23,013 bases of DNA. It comes from an uncultured Candidatus Woesearchaeota archaeon (GTDB lineage Archaea; Nanobdellota; Nanobdellia; Woesearchaeales; 21-14-0-10-32-9). Positions 1-6,135 of this stretch are shown here, in pieces. Positions within the stretch are counted from its first letter, which is position 1. Each line of letters opens with the position of its first letter. The position numbers and the translations under genes were made by a program. The stretch lies in contig CAITEO010000086.1 of the NCBI GenBank assembly GCA_903891505.1, forward strand, positions 1 through 23,013, in the 5' to 3' direction. The notes beneath the pieces were generated by a model. The model saw only the letters and a program-made list of their open reading frames with translations, was not told the DNA's origin and made no database searches.

Positions 1-1
1 A

Positions 2-21
2 CTTCGGCCCGAAGGTCGAAG
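2..21. repeat. Inverted repeat / hairpin at window edge
   Basis: Eight base pairs (CTTCGGCC / GGTCGAAG, one G-T pair) close a CGAA loop. It is GC-rich against an AT-rich background and may be the end of an upstream transcript or of another repeat. No U-tract follows on either strand, so it is not called a terminator. Confidence 0.4.
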
Positions 22-82
22 ATATTTGTTGAATTAAATGATATTTGTTTTAAGAAACAAAAAAACTACTACACACAGATAA

Positions 83-90
83 TTTTATAT
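83..90 (+). promoter_or_regulatory. TATA box of the presenilin-like protease gene
   Basis: TTTTATAT is centred about 28 bp before the ATG at 115. This places the transcription start at or next to the start codon, so the mRNA is probably leaderless. No SD sequence lies before this ATG. Confidence 0.5.
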
Positions 91-114
91 TAAAACATAG
101 AATGAATATATTAA

Positions 115-1104
115 ATGAAACACACAACACCTATTCTTGTAATATTCATGTCTTTATTTATACTAGCACAAGTTGCAGGACTATTTTTTATCGGCCTTTC
201 AATTGGAGGAATAACAAAAGAAACAACACCCTCAGGCAGCGAAGTAACAACTGTTGTTTTCACAAATACCTCCGTCGGAGAACGTCCGCAAGTAGAAGGA
301 TATGAAAGCCTGATTTACATCGCAATAGGCATCATTATTGGAACTGTTCTCTTACTAATACTTGCAAGATTCAAAAAAATCGGCATTTGGCAAATATGGT
401 TCTTTCTTGCAGCAACACTTACAATAAGCATCTCAATCGGAGTTTTAACAGGAGAAAAACTATTCTGGTTATCTTGGGTAATCGGAGGCGCACTTGCCCT
501 TCTAAAAATGATATATCATCATCCAATAGTCCACAACATCACAGAAATACTCATGTACATAGGAATTGCTGTTCTTCTCACACCAATACTCTCTGTTTGG
601 ATTGCTGTGTTGCTTTTGATATTAATAGCAATCTATGATGCGTACGCAGTCTGGAAGAGCAAGCACATGATAACACTTGCAGAATTCACAAGAGACTCAA
701 ATTTATTTCCGGGACTCTCACTCACATACAAAAAAAACAAAGAAAAAACAATAATCCTTAGCTCACCTGTTGCAAACAAAAATAACGAAAAAGAAAAACA
801 AATTGCACAAAACCACACATCAACAAACTCCTCGACAAAAGGAACAAAAACAGGAGTTCTTGGCGGAGGAGATGTTGTTTTTCCAATGCTCTTTGCAGGA
901 GCAGTATTCATCCACTTAATTAGCAAAGGACACACAATGTTTCAAGCAATATCCTATTCCTCAATAATATCATTATTCGCAGCAATTGCGCTCGGATTGT
1001 TGTTTTACTTCGGACGAAAAGATAAATTCTATCCTGCAATGCCATTTATCGTAGCAGGATGTTTTGTCGGATACGGCGTGATGAGTTTAGTGCTGCTAAT
1101 TTGA
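115..1104 (+). CDS. Presenilin-like (A22/PSH family) intramembrane aspartyl protease
   Basis: A multi-pass membrane protein of 329 residues that should cleave transmembrane segments of other proteins within the lipid bilayer. Seen: about nine hydrophobic segments; the first catalytic motif YD at residues 174-175 inside a transmembrane helix; the second, GxGD, as GGGD at 250-253 with catalytic Asp253; and a PAL-like motif PAMP at 307-310 near the C-terminus. The order YD, GxGD, PAL is diagnostic of presenilin, signal peptide peptidase and archaeal PSH. A hydrophilic Lys/Asn/Ser/Thr-rich loop (about 204-245) separates the two catalytic helices, where presenilins carry their large loop. The start is set by a TATA box 28 bp upstream. 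It converges on the next gene with 24 bp between stops. Substrates are unknown; the Asn-rich surface protein and the lipoprotein in this window are only speculative candidates. Confidence 0.85.
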   Translation: MKHTTPILVIFMSLFILAQVAGLFFIGLSIGGITKETTPSGSEVTTVVFTNTSVGERPQVEGYESLIYIAIGIIIGTVLLLILARFKKIGIWQIWFFLAATLTISISIGVLTGEKLFWLSWVIGGALALLKMIYHHPIVHNITEILMYIGIAVLLTPILSVWIAVLLLILIAIYDAYAVWKSKHMITLAEFTRDSNLFPGLSLTYKKNKEKTIILSSPVANKNNEKEKQIAQNHTSTNSSTKGTKTGVLGGGDVVFPMLFAGAVFIHLISKGHTMFQAISYSSIISLFAAIALGLLFYFGRKDKFYPAMPFIVAGCFVGYGVMSLVLLI

Positions 1105-1128
1105 TCATCTCGCAAAAACTAAAAATAG

Positions 1129-1995
1129 TTAAAACAATCTAATTTCAATATTGTATGTTTTCTTCTCGCCAGGTTTTAGAATTAATTTATATGAACCTGT
1201 TCCATCTCCGCTCAAATCATGAATGATGTTATTGTCAAGCGTTTCAGTTATAGGCTCTATCGCAAAAACATTAAAACCAGGAGACCAAAGTTGCATCATG
1301 CCACAATCAGATCTAACTTCTAAACCTTCTGTGCCTCTCTCATTAAAAAATCTAATCCAGTCTGTTTTGAGCACCACATCTCCTGCATTCTTGACATCTT
1401 TAAGACTCATTTTCCAATCGTTATAAGAATAAAAAAAACATTTTTCAGGATCTCCTTTGTTTACAAACGCAGGATGATCACCATATGCATAACAGAACGA
1501 TTTTGAAGAAGTATTTTCTATTATGGTTTTCACAGCAAACACATCAGATAGCTTATACTCTTTTTTCATAGAACAATCAAAAGGAAGCATCAAATCTTTT
1601 GGATATGCATTGTTGAGTGCGTGTTTGTAAGAATTATCAAGCAACGTACCTGCAACATAATTATACAAAACGTTCAGAGCGTCATCAGATAATTTAGAAA
1701 TCTCTGGAGTCATAACTCTGATTGTACCGTGCTGACTAAGATCGTAAAGTTTTCCTTCATACAAAATTTTGTGGTCTTTTGAGGAATTAACTATTGGAAA
1801 CATCGTAATCCAAGAATTGTTAATCCACCCGCGCATATCGTTAAGCTGCTTTAGCGAATCTTCTGAATCTCTTCCTCCACCTTGCATAAATTCTTTGCTT
1901 CCTCTCTTCAAACTAACAATTTGCCCATTGCGCGCATTGAGAATCGCTCTTAGAGACTCGTCATCTCCGCCTGCTCTAAGATACATGTAGTTCAT
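1129..1995 (-). CDS. Aldose 1-epimerase-like (galactose mutarotase fold) protein
   Basis: Probably interconverts the alpha and beta anomers of an aldose, or binds a related sugar phosphate, in the cytoplasm; no signal peptide is seen. Numbering from the ATG at 1995 (288 aa), typical family landmarks are in order: QHGTIR with His89, GDHPAF with His174 (the proposed catalytic acid), AIEPIT with Glu247 (catalytic base), and a C-terminal LKPGEKKTYNIEI strand. A GTG at 2007 would add four residues, but a TATA box centred 27 bp upstream of 1995 favours a leaderless ATG start. The sequence diverges from GalM between these motifs, so the exact sugar cannot be named. It is divergent from endA and shares a short intergenic region with it. 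Confidence 0.8.
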   Translation of the reverse strand: MNYMYLRAGGDDESLRAILNARNGQIVSLKRGSKEFMQGGGRDSEDSLKQLNDMRGWINNSWITMFPIVNSSKDHKILYEGKLYDLSQHGTIRVMTPEISKLSDDALNVLYNYVAGTLLDNSYKHALNNAYPKDLMLPFDCSMKKEYKLSDVFAVKTIIENTSSKSFCYAYGDHPAFVNKGDPEKCFFYSYNDWKMSLKDVKNAGDVVLKTDWIRFFNERGTEGLEVRSDCGMMQLWSPGFNVFAIEPITETLDNNIIHDLSGDGTGSYKLILKPGEKKTYNIEIRLF

Positions 1996-2018
1996 AGAAC
2001 TGAGCACATCTCCTCAAA

Positions 2019-2026
2019 TATATAAA
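2019..2026 (-). promoter_or_regulatory. TATA box of the epimerase-like gene
   Basis: TTTATATA on the minus strand, centred about 27 bp before the ATG at 1995. A GAGGAG lies at 2015-2010 but is 14 nt from that ATG and upstream of the predicted transcription start, so it is probably not used. Confidence 0.5.
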
Positions 2027-2086
2027 TTTATCGTTTTGTAACCACTTAATAGTGCGTAAAATTACGCCAACTTGTTTTCCATCAAA

Positions 2087-2094
2087 TTTATAAA
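2087..2094 (+). promoter_or_regulatory. TATA box of endA
   Basis: TTTATAAA centred about 27 bp before the ATG at 2117, predicting a leaderless mRNA. The divergent promoter at 2019-2026 is about 65 bp away. Confidence 0.5.
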
Positions 2095-2116
2095 ACGCAT
2101 TTCCTCTCTTTAGAAT

Positions 2117-2923
2117 ATGACAAAGAAAAAAGCAAAGCAAAAAGCTGTAGAAATAAAAAACCCGAGTAAATTGGAAAAAATAAAAGAAAAAAACATTCCA
2201 CTAGATGACTTCGACATAGAAGACACAGTATCAAGCAAAAAAATAATTGAAGAACTTCCAGAACCTGGAACAGATCCTGAAACAATACTAGACAACGTCT
2301 CAAAGCTTCCAACAGAACAAGAAACCAAATCAAGAAAATCTAAGGATTTTCTGGATGCAGAAAATGCGAACGCATTTTCTTCAGAACCAAAGAAAAAAAT
2401 GAAAGTAAAAGCACTCTTTGCAAACGAGAGAGTTCTAACAGAAAACAGCAACGAAGCACGTGAACTTTACTTGCAGAGCAGATACGGTGTTGTATTAGAG
2501 GATGGACAAGTCCAATTAAGTTTACATGAAGCTTTGTATTTAATGGAGAAAGGAAAACTTGAACTCTTTGATCAAAGAAAAAAAGCAATACCCTTCGCTG
2601 ATTTTATGAAGAAAGCAAGGAAAGTCGAGCCTAATTTCTGGGTACGATACGCCGTCTTCAAAGATATGAGAACAAGAGGATATATAATCAAAACCGCACT
2701 CAAATTCGGAGCTGACTTCAGAGTATATGATCGAGGCGTTAAACCAGGTGAAGATCATGCACGCTGGGTCGTATATCCTGTACATGAAGGATCAACTCTG
2801 ACTTGGTATGAATTCGCAGCAAAGAACAGAGTTGCCCATTCTACAAAAAAAAGATTAATGCTCGCAGTAGTAGACGACGAATCCGACGTAACCTACTGGG
2901 AAGTCAAATGGATACGACCGTAG
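2117..2923 (+). CDS. endA: tRNA-splicing endonuclease (EndA) with long N-terminal extension
   Basis: Cuts introns out of precursor tRNAs at bulge-helix-bulge motifs. The endonuclease part occupies about residues 98-268: an N-terminal domain around YLQSRYGVV (118-126) and a catalytic domain with Tyr204 (YDRG), His214 (DHARW) and Lys244/245 (HSTKKRL). The 10-residue Tyr-to-His spacing matches known archaeal enzymes, and the core length fits the short homotetrameric class. Residues 1-97 are an added charged, low-complexity tail with no recognised domain. Residues 72-90 of this tail are encoded by a palindromic repeat found three more times nearby. The last codons plus the stop are copied twice more downstream in a tandem array. 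Leaderless start from the TATA box at 2087. Confidence 0.9.
   Translation: MTKKKAKQKAVEIKNPSKLEKIKEKNIPLDDFDIEDTVSSKKIIEELPEPGTDPETILDNVSKLPTEQETKSRKSKDFLDAENANAFSSEPKKKMKVKALFANERVLTENSNEARELYLQSRYGVVLEDGQVQLSLHEALYLMEKGKLELFDQRKKAIPFADFMKKARKVEPNFWVRYAVFKDMRTRGYIIKTALKFGADFRVYDRGVKPGEDHARWVVYPVHEGSTLTWYEFAAKNRVAHSTKKRLMLAVVDDESDVTYWEVKWIRP
2330..2382 (+). repeat. Double-palindrome dispersed repeat, copy A, inside the endA reading frame
   Basis: Two adjacent hairpins. The first has stem 2333-2340 / 2345-2352 with loop TAAG. The second has stem 2359-2368 / 2371-2380 with loop AA. They are joined by the GGATGC linker. It starts exactly on codon 72 and is read as residues SRKSKDFLDAENANAFSSE within the disordered extension. 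Three other copies lie at 3983-4039, 5963-6018 and 6034-6084. The stem bases and linker are conserved while the stem tips and loops differ but remain complementary. Confidence 0.75.
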
Positions 2924-3097
2924 ATTAATGGCTTGAGCGCGTTGCGCGAAACCATTAGGGCGTCAACGGGCGTACTGGTTGTGGCCGAAGTCAAATGGAT
3001 ACGACTGTAAACTTATGCGCTTTAGGACGAAGTCCGAAACGCATAGCGTGTGAACGAAGCTAGTCGTTCTGGGATTAGTCAAATGGATTAGACCGTA
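2900..3097 (+). repeat. Tandem array (2.3 units, period 87-88 bp) of covarying hairpins after endA
   Basis: The last eight endA codons with their stop (GAAGTCAAATGGATACGAC-) recur at 2987 and, degenerate, at 3077. Between them each unit folds into two hairpins at matching positions. Hairpin 1 is 2926-2957 and 3014-3045: both are 32 nt, with a 6-bp outer stem (TAATGG/CCATTA versus TATGCG/CGCATA), a conserved CTTKA...GAAA internal part, and an inner stem (GCGC/GCGC versus GGAC/GTCC). Hairpin 2 is 2964-2981 and 3052-3069, with stem ends CAAC/GTTG versus GAAC/GTTC. Both arms change together, so pairing is kept while sequence is lost. GC content is clearly higher than the surroundings. Function unknown: it could be an RNA element in the endA 3' UTR, a small RNA or a mobile palindrome. 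Confidence 0.7.
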
Positions 3098-3114
3098 AGA
3101 GGTTAATTTTAATC

Positions 3115-3696
3115 ATGAACTCCACAAAAACATTAATTGTTCTCGCAGGTCTTCCTGGAGTTGGAAAATCTTATACTTGTAAAATAATTAGAGAAAAAAT
3201 AGATTGTTATTTTTTTGACTCTGACGAATTCGCTAAAAAATCAACTATATTCAAAGGAGTAGATTTCAAAAAAATAACCAAAGATGAACTTGATAATCTA
3301 AGACTACAATTTTATTATACAAAAATTGTCGCTATAAAAGAGCTTTTTCAAAAATACGACGTAATTGTATTCGATGCCATATTTGAACGAAAGAAGTTTA
3401 GACAATTATTCTATGACTTAATGAAACAAATAACTGGAAAAATGTTGATTATAGAGGTTGTTGCGCCTGAAGAACTGGTTCGAAAAAGAATACTTACTGA
3501 TTCAACAACCAATAGAGTTAGCACTAAACCAGAAGATAGAATAAATTTATATGAAAAATTAAAAAAAGACTGGCAACCAATACAAGTTCCATTTTGGATT
3601 TTTAACGTCAAACATTACGTCATTGATTCTAGCGACGAACCAAATATGCAAATAAATAAAATATTAACAAAAGAGAAATTGATTAAAGAACAATAA
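3115..3696 (+). CDS. P-loop kinase of the AAA_33 / zeta-toxin-like type
   Basis: A 193-residue nucleotide kinase-like protein. Walker A GLPGVGKS is at residues 12-19; a following YFFDSDEF resembles the DSD segment of small-molecule kinases; a Walker B-like strand VIVFDAIF is near residues 83-90; and an Arg-rich lid-like segment (VRKRILTDS then the KPEDRINLYEKLKKDWQPI region) matches predicted kinases of the COG0645/COG4639 kind. Expected role is phosphoryl transfer from ATP to a small molecule, nucleic-acid end or unknown acceptor; the substrate cannot be read from the sequence. A GAGG at 3099-3102 lies 12 nt before the ATG, a weak ribosome site, so it may be cotranscribed with endA through the tandem hairpin array. 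It converges on the next gene with one base between stop codons. Confidence 0.7.
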   Translation: MNSTKTLIVLAGLPGVGKSYTCKIIREKIDCYFFDSDEFAKKSTIFKGVDFKKITKDELDNLRLQFYYTKIVAIKELFQKYDVIVFDAIFERKKFRQLFYDLMKQITGKMLIIEVVAPEELVRKRILTDSTTNRVSTKPEDRINLYEKLKKDWQPIQVPFWIFNVKHYVIDSSDEPNMQINKILTKEKLIKEQ

Positions 3697-3697
3697 T

Positions 3698-3952
3698 CTA
3701 ATCTCTTCTGTAATTTCTAAAATCTATTCCTGATGTTTTAGGAACTCCAACCCTTTCAGGAAGTATCGCATAACCTAAACCATAGAGCAAAGAATCATCT
3801 TTTTCTTTATTACCATTTATTGGTGCAGTAGATGCCTTTTGCTCAAGTACAACTGAAGCAACATAATGCTTACTTGTAATATTCGATGAACTAGACTCTG
3901 CATTAAGAGAGTACATAGAAAATAAAGCCACTATGATCGTTGCGTATTTCAT
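3698..3952 (-). CDS. Small secreted protein of unknown function
   Basis: 84 residues with a Sec-type signal peptide: MKY, then a hydrophobic core to about residue 16, with a likely cleavage after SLNA (18). The mature part of about 66 residues is polar, Ser/Lys-rich at first, with no cysteine and no recognised domain. The start is supported by a strong SD (GGAGGAG) centred about 10 nt before the ATG. It lies about 110 bp downstream of the dnaG stop, with repeat copy B between, so it could be an operon tail of dnaG or have its own promoter. It may be lineage-specific. Confidence 0.6.
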   Translation of the reverse strand: MKYATIIVALFSMYSLNAESSSSNITSKHYVASVVLEQKASTAPINGNKEKDDSLLYGLGYAILPERVGVPKTSGIDFRNYRRD

Positions 3953-3982
3953 TTTATTTCTCCTCCCAAATTAGATAAAAAA

Positions 3983-4039
3983 TCAAGGAAATCCGCGAAC
4001 GGATTTCCTGGACGCAGAAAACGCAAAAGTGTTTTCTTC
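3983..4039 (+). repeat. Double-palindrome dispersed repeat, copy B
   Basis: First hairpin: stem 3986-3995 / 4000-4009 with loop CGAA. Second hairpin: stem 4016-4024 / 4029-4037 with loop AAAA and one G-T pair. They are joined by the GGACGC linker. Compared with copy A, several stem bases differ, and the changes are matched on the opposite arm. It lies just past the dnaG stop and could also act in its transcript end. Confidence 0.75.
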
Positions 4040-4059
4040 GAAATAAAAAAATTAGCAAC

Positions 4060-5424
4060 TTAGAAATCGTTGCTTGTTACAATCGTAAGTCCGCCATTGG
4101 ATGGAACTTGAGAGTTCATACCAACAATGAAACTTATGCCTGCTTTTTCAGCAGTGAATGCCAAATCCTTGTCTATAGCGCCATCGAAGATGACTGCATA
4201 TATTCCAGTAGCCAAACTCTTGATTGTGCTTTGAAGTTCGCTTACAGGAACTTTTCCAAGAATGTTGAGCTTCTCATCTAAAATGTATGCTCCGCGTGTT
4301 CCTATCAAGTCCTCTAGCATCTCTTCAAACTTCTCCATTTCTTGCTCGGTTGCTTTCTTTGCTACTTTTGAAGCAGCAGCTGGAGCTTGTGTTGGTGCTC
4401 TGTCCTGATAAGCAGGTCTTGACTGTGGCGCTTGTGATCTATCCTGATAAGGCGGTCTTTGCTGAGATGAAGACTGAGTTGGCGCTTGAGGTCGTCTTGT
4501 ATCTCTTGGATCTCGCCTATCATCTCTTCTATCATTATTGTTGTTGTATTGTGTTGGTCGCCTATTGCTGCCATCAACATTATAAGAGCCAGATCCTATA
4601 TCTAGTTTCGCCTGCTCTGATGTTATTCTTCCTCTTAGAGCTTTATGAATTTCTTTCTTCGCGAGTTCTTCAACTTCTTTGCCATCAGGCGCACGTGTAA
4701 CGTAGTCTATTTCAGTTGTTGCTAGTAGCTCTTGAATTATTAGAAGACCACCTCTATCTCCATCTACGAAGACAGTTATGACTTTTTCTTTACATAATTC
4801 AATTATTGTTTCAGGAACGCTAGTTCCATTCATTGCTATCGCGTTTTTGAATCCATGCTTTAGTAAGTTCAATACGTCTGCTCTGCCTTCGACAACTATA
4901 ACTTCATCGCTCTCATTTATTGCAGGACCACAAGCAAGTTTGTCCTTTCCATACTCCATGATTTCCATCATTCGAACTGAGGCTGATACCTCGTCAGATA
5001 GTTCTTGTGAGTCAGGCATTGAGTTGTCCATAAGATCTTTAAGAAGTTCTTTTGCTCTTTCAATTACTTGTTGTCTCTTGCTTATTCTTATATCCTCTAT
5101 ATTACTTACTAGTATCTTAGAATTGCAAGGGCCTATTCTTTGAATTATTTCTATTGCTGCAGCAACTATACTTGTTTCTGCCTTGTCAAGGCTACTAGGA
5201 ATTATAATTTCTCCTGATGTTTTGCCTTGTTTTGTATCGACATTAACTTCTATTCTACCTATTCTACCTGATTTTTGAAGCTCTCTTAGCTCTAAATCAG
5301 CGCCTAGAAGTCCTTCTGTTTGGCCGAATATTGCGCCTATTACGTCAGGCCTACCAACTATTCCTTCTATGTTTATCTTTGCGTGAATTATATATTTTGC
5401 TGCAACTTGTGCTATTTTTGCCAT
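4060..5424 (-). CDS. dnaG: Archaeal DnaG primase-like protein (TOPRIM)
   Basis: In archaea this protein has primase activity in some species and is also a stable partner of the RNA exosome, helping recruit poly(A)-rich RNA. Seen: N-terminal archaeal DnaG domain (about 1-160, beginning AKYIIHAKINIEGIVGRPDVIG); TOPRIM domain (about 172-250) with Glu179 in VVEGRADV and the DGD pair Asp221/Asp223 in VDGDRGG; and the conserved archaeal C-terminal domain (about 360-440). Between them, residues 287-350 form an Asn/Arg/Asp- then Gln/Pro/Ser-rich low-complexity linker that makes the protein (454 aa) longer than many homologues. A GAGGT about 8 nt before the ATG supports the start. Its upstream 376 nt include a putative structured RNA on the same strand. 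Confidence 0.93.
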   Translation of the reverse strand: MAKIAQVAAKYIIHAKINIEGIVGRPDVIGAIFGQTEGLLGADLELRELQKSGRIGRIEVNVDTKQGKTSGEIIIPSSLDKAETSIVAAAIEIIQRIGPCNSKILVSNIEDIRISKRQQVIERAKELLKDLMDNSMPDSQELSDEVSASVRMMEIMEYGKDKLACGPAINESDEVIVVEGRADVLNLLKHGFKNAIAMNGTSVPETIIELCKEKVITVFVDGDRGGLLIIQELLATTEIDYVTRAPDGKEVEELAKKEIHKALRGRITSEQAKLDIGSGSYNVDGSNRRPTQYNNNNDRRDDRRDPRDTRRPQAPTQSSSQQRPPYQDRSQAPQSRPAYQDRAPTQAPAAASKVAKKATEQEMEKFEEMLEDLIGTRGAYILDEKLNILGKVPVSELQSTIKSLATGIYAVIFDGAIDKDLAFTAEKAGISFIVGMNSQVPSNGGLTIVTSNDF

Positions 5425-5544
5425 TGTTACTACCTCTTCTAATGTTTCTGTTTAGAGAACAAATTTTAAGTTTTTTTACTTTGATTTTAGTTCTCGTTTT
5501 CTTTGTCTTTTGTCTACTGTAGTCAATTAATTTAGAACAAGTGG

Positions 5545-5802
5545 GTTTGCTTAAAGCCTGCTTTTAGGCTGCCTCGAAATCTGAAGCGAACATTCAAACA
5601 ATTCAGTGAAATTAAGGGCTTTCCCCTAATGATCATGATAATAACAAACTTACTCTTGTTCTTGAAATTTATGACTATGAAGCCCGAAACACTAACTCCC
5701 AAGCTCATTGCTCGGTCACAGTCGACTTAACGTCTCCGTGGTTTGCTTATTCAGCAAACTTTCGCCTTAAGCTCCATTGAGTACTCTCGTGTCGGGCGAC
5801 TA
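5545..5802 (-). ncRNA. Putative structured RNA upstream of dnaG, class not recognised
   Basis: No reading frame fits this stretch, yet it is GC-richer than its surroundings and full of complementary segments on the minus strand. They include GTTTGCT/AGCAAAC closing GAATA; an 8-bp helix GACTGTGA (about 5723-5716) with TCATAGTC (5680-5673) that encloses CCGAGC/GCTTGG; ATTAGGGG/CCCTTAAT with an AAAG loop; AGCCT/AGGCT; and a possible long-range pairing CCCGACAC with GTGTTTCGGG. A TATA box at 5832-5825 predicts a start near 5801, exactly where structure begins. I could not match it to RNase P RNA (no GAGGAAAGTCC-type core) or SRP RNA (no GGAAG...AGCA helix 8). It may be an independent RNA or the structured leader of dnaG. 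The 3' end is uncertain. Confidence 0.4.
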
Positions 5803-5824
5803 ATAAGCAGGAAGTAGAGAGGAT

Positions 5825-5832
5825 TATATAAA
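5825..5832 (-). promoter_or_regulatory. TATA box of the putative RNA (or distal dnaG promoter)
   Basis: TTTATATA on the minus strand, with AT-rich flanks, about 27 bp before the first base of the structured stretch. It is as good a match as the TATA boxes of the protein genes here but has no nearby start codon. Confidence 0.5.
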
Positions 5833-5917
5833 TATTACTAAGACTGAGTCTAATATAACGTTAATATGTTAGTTTTTGAAAAAAAAAGGAGAGAAAATAA
5901 AGAAAACGCGGATTAAT

Positions 5918-5937
5918 CCCCGACCTGAAGGTCGGGG
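5918..5937. repeat. Strong GC hairpin
   Basis: A perfect 8-bp stem (CCCCGACC / GGTCGGGG) with a TGAA loop. It stands at the border of the hairpin cluster that runs to 6098 and has no U-tract. The sequence from 5837 to 5917 shows nothing recognisable except an A-run at 5880-5887. Confidence 0.6.
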
Positions 5938-5962
5938 TACAAAATAATTCCAGAGGAATTAT

Positions 5963-6018
5963 GAAGAAAATGCTTTGCATTTTCTACATCCAGAAAATTA
6001 CTATCATAATTTTCTTGA
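5963..6018 (-). repeat. Double-palindrome dispersed repeat, copy D
   Basis: The same element as copies A-C, read on the minus strand. Hairpins are 5965-5973 / 5977-5985 (loop TTT) and 5992-6000 / 6007-6015 (loop CTATCA), with a GGATGT linker on the minus strand. Confidence 0.7.
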
Positions 6019-6033
6019 TTTGTACAATTAAGC

Positions 6034-6084
6034 CCAAGAAAATCTAAATGATTTTCTGGGCGCAGAAAACATATTGTTTTCTTG
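6034..6084 (+). repeat. Double-palindrome dispersed repeat, copy C
   Basis: Hairpins are 6033-6044 / 6050-6060 (loop TAAAT, one bulged A) and 6060-6070 / 6076-6087 (loop ATATT, one bulged T), joined by the GGGCGC linker. Here the stems extend beyond the core element by CCC/GGG and GCGC/GCGC pairs. Confidence 0.7.
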
Positions 6085-6135
6085 CGCTACGCTTAATTTG
6101 TATTGACCCAGCGACGATTTAATAATTAAACATAC

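Larger units (their letters stand above)
5937..6098. repeat. Nested hairpin cluster enclosing repeat copies D and C
   Basis: Two closing stems each enclose a set of hairpins. GTACAAA (5937-5943) pairs with TTTGTAC (6019-6025) around ATAATTCC/GGAATTAT (5944-5962) and copy D. AATTAAGC (6026-6033) pairs with GCTTAATT (6091-6098) around copy C. Nearly every base between 5918 and 6098 falls in some inverted repeat. Copies C and D are in opposite orientation, so they can also pair with each other as a long inverted repeat. No gene is seen here. Confidence 0.65.

Noticed and set aside
2926..2957. Possible kink-turn (CTTGA opposite GAAA) in the first hairpin after endA.
   Set aside because: The second unit has CTTTA instead of CTTGA, losing one sheared G-A pair, and two extra A stand before the outer stem, so the k-turn rule is not met.
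4287..4700. A 137-residue open frame on the plus strand within dnaG.
   Set aside because: It is the antisense of the low-complexity linker and TOPRIM region of dnaG, Leu-rich without a ribosome site or promoter.
5545..5802. RNase P RNA or SRP RNA as identity of the putative RNA.
   Set aside because: The conserved core strings of both families could not be found on either strand. A covariance search is needed before naming it.
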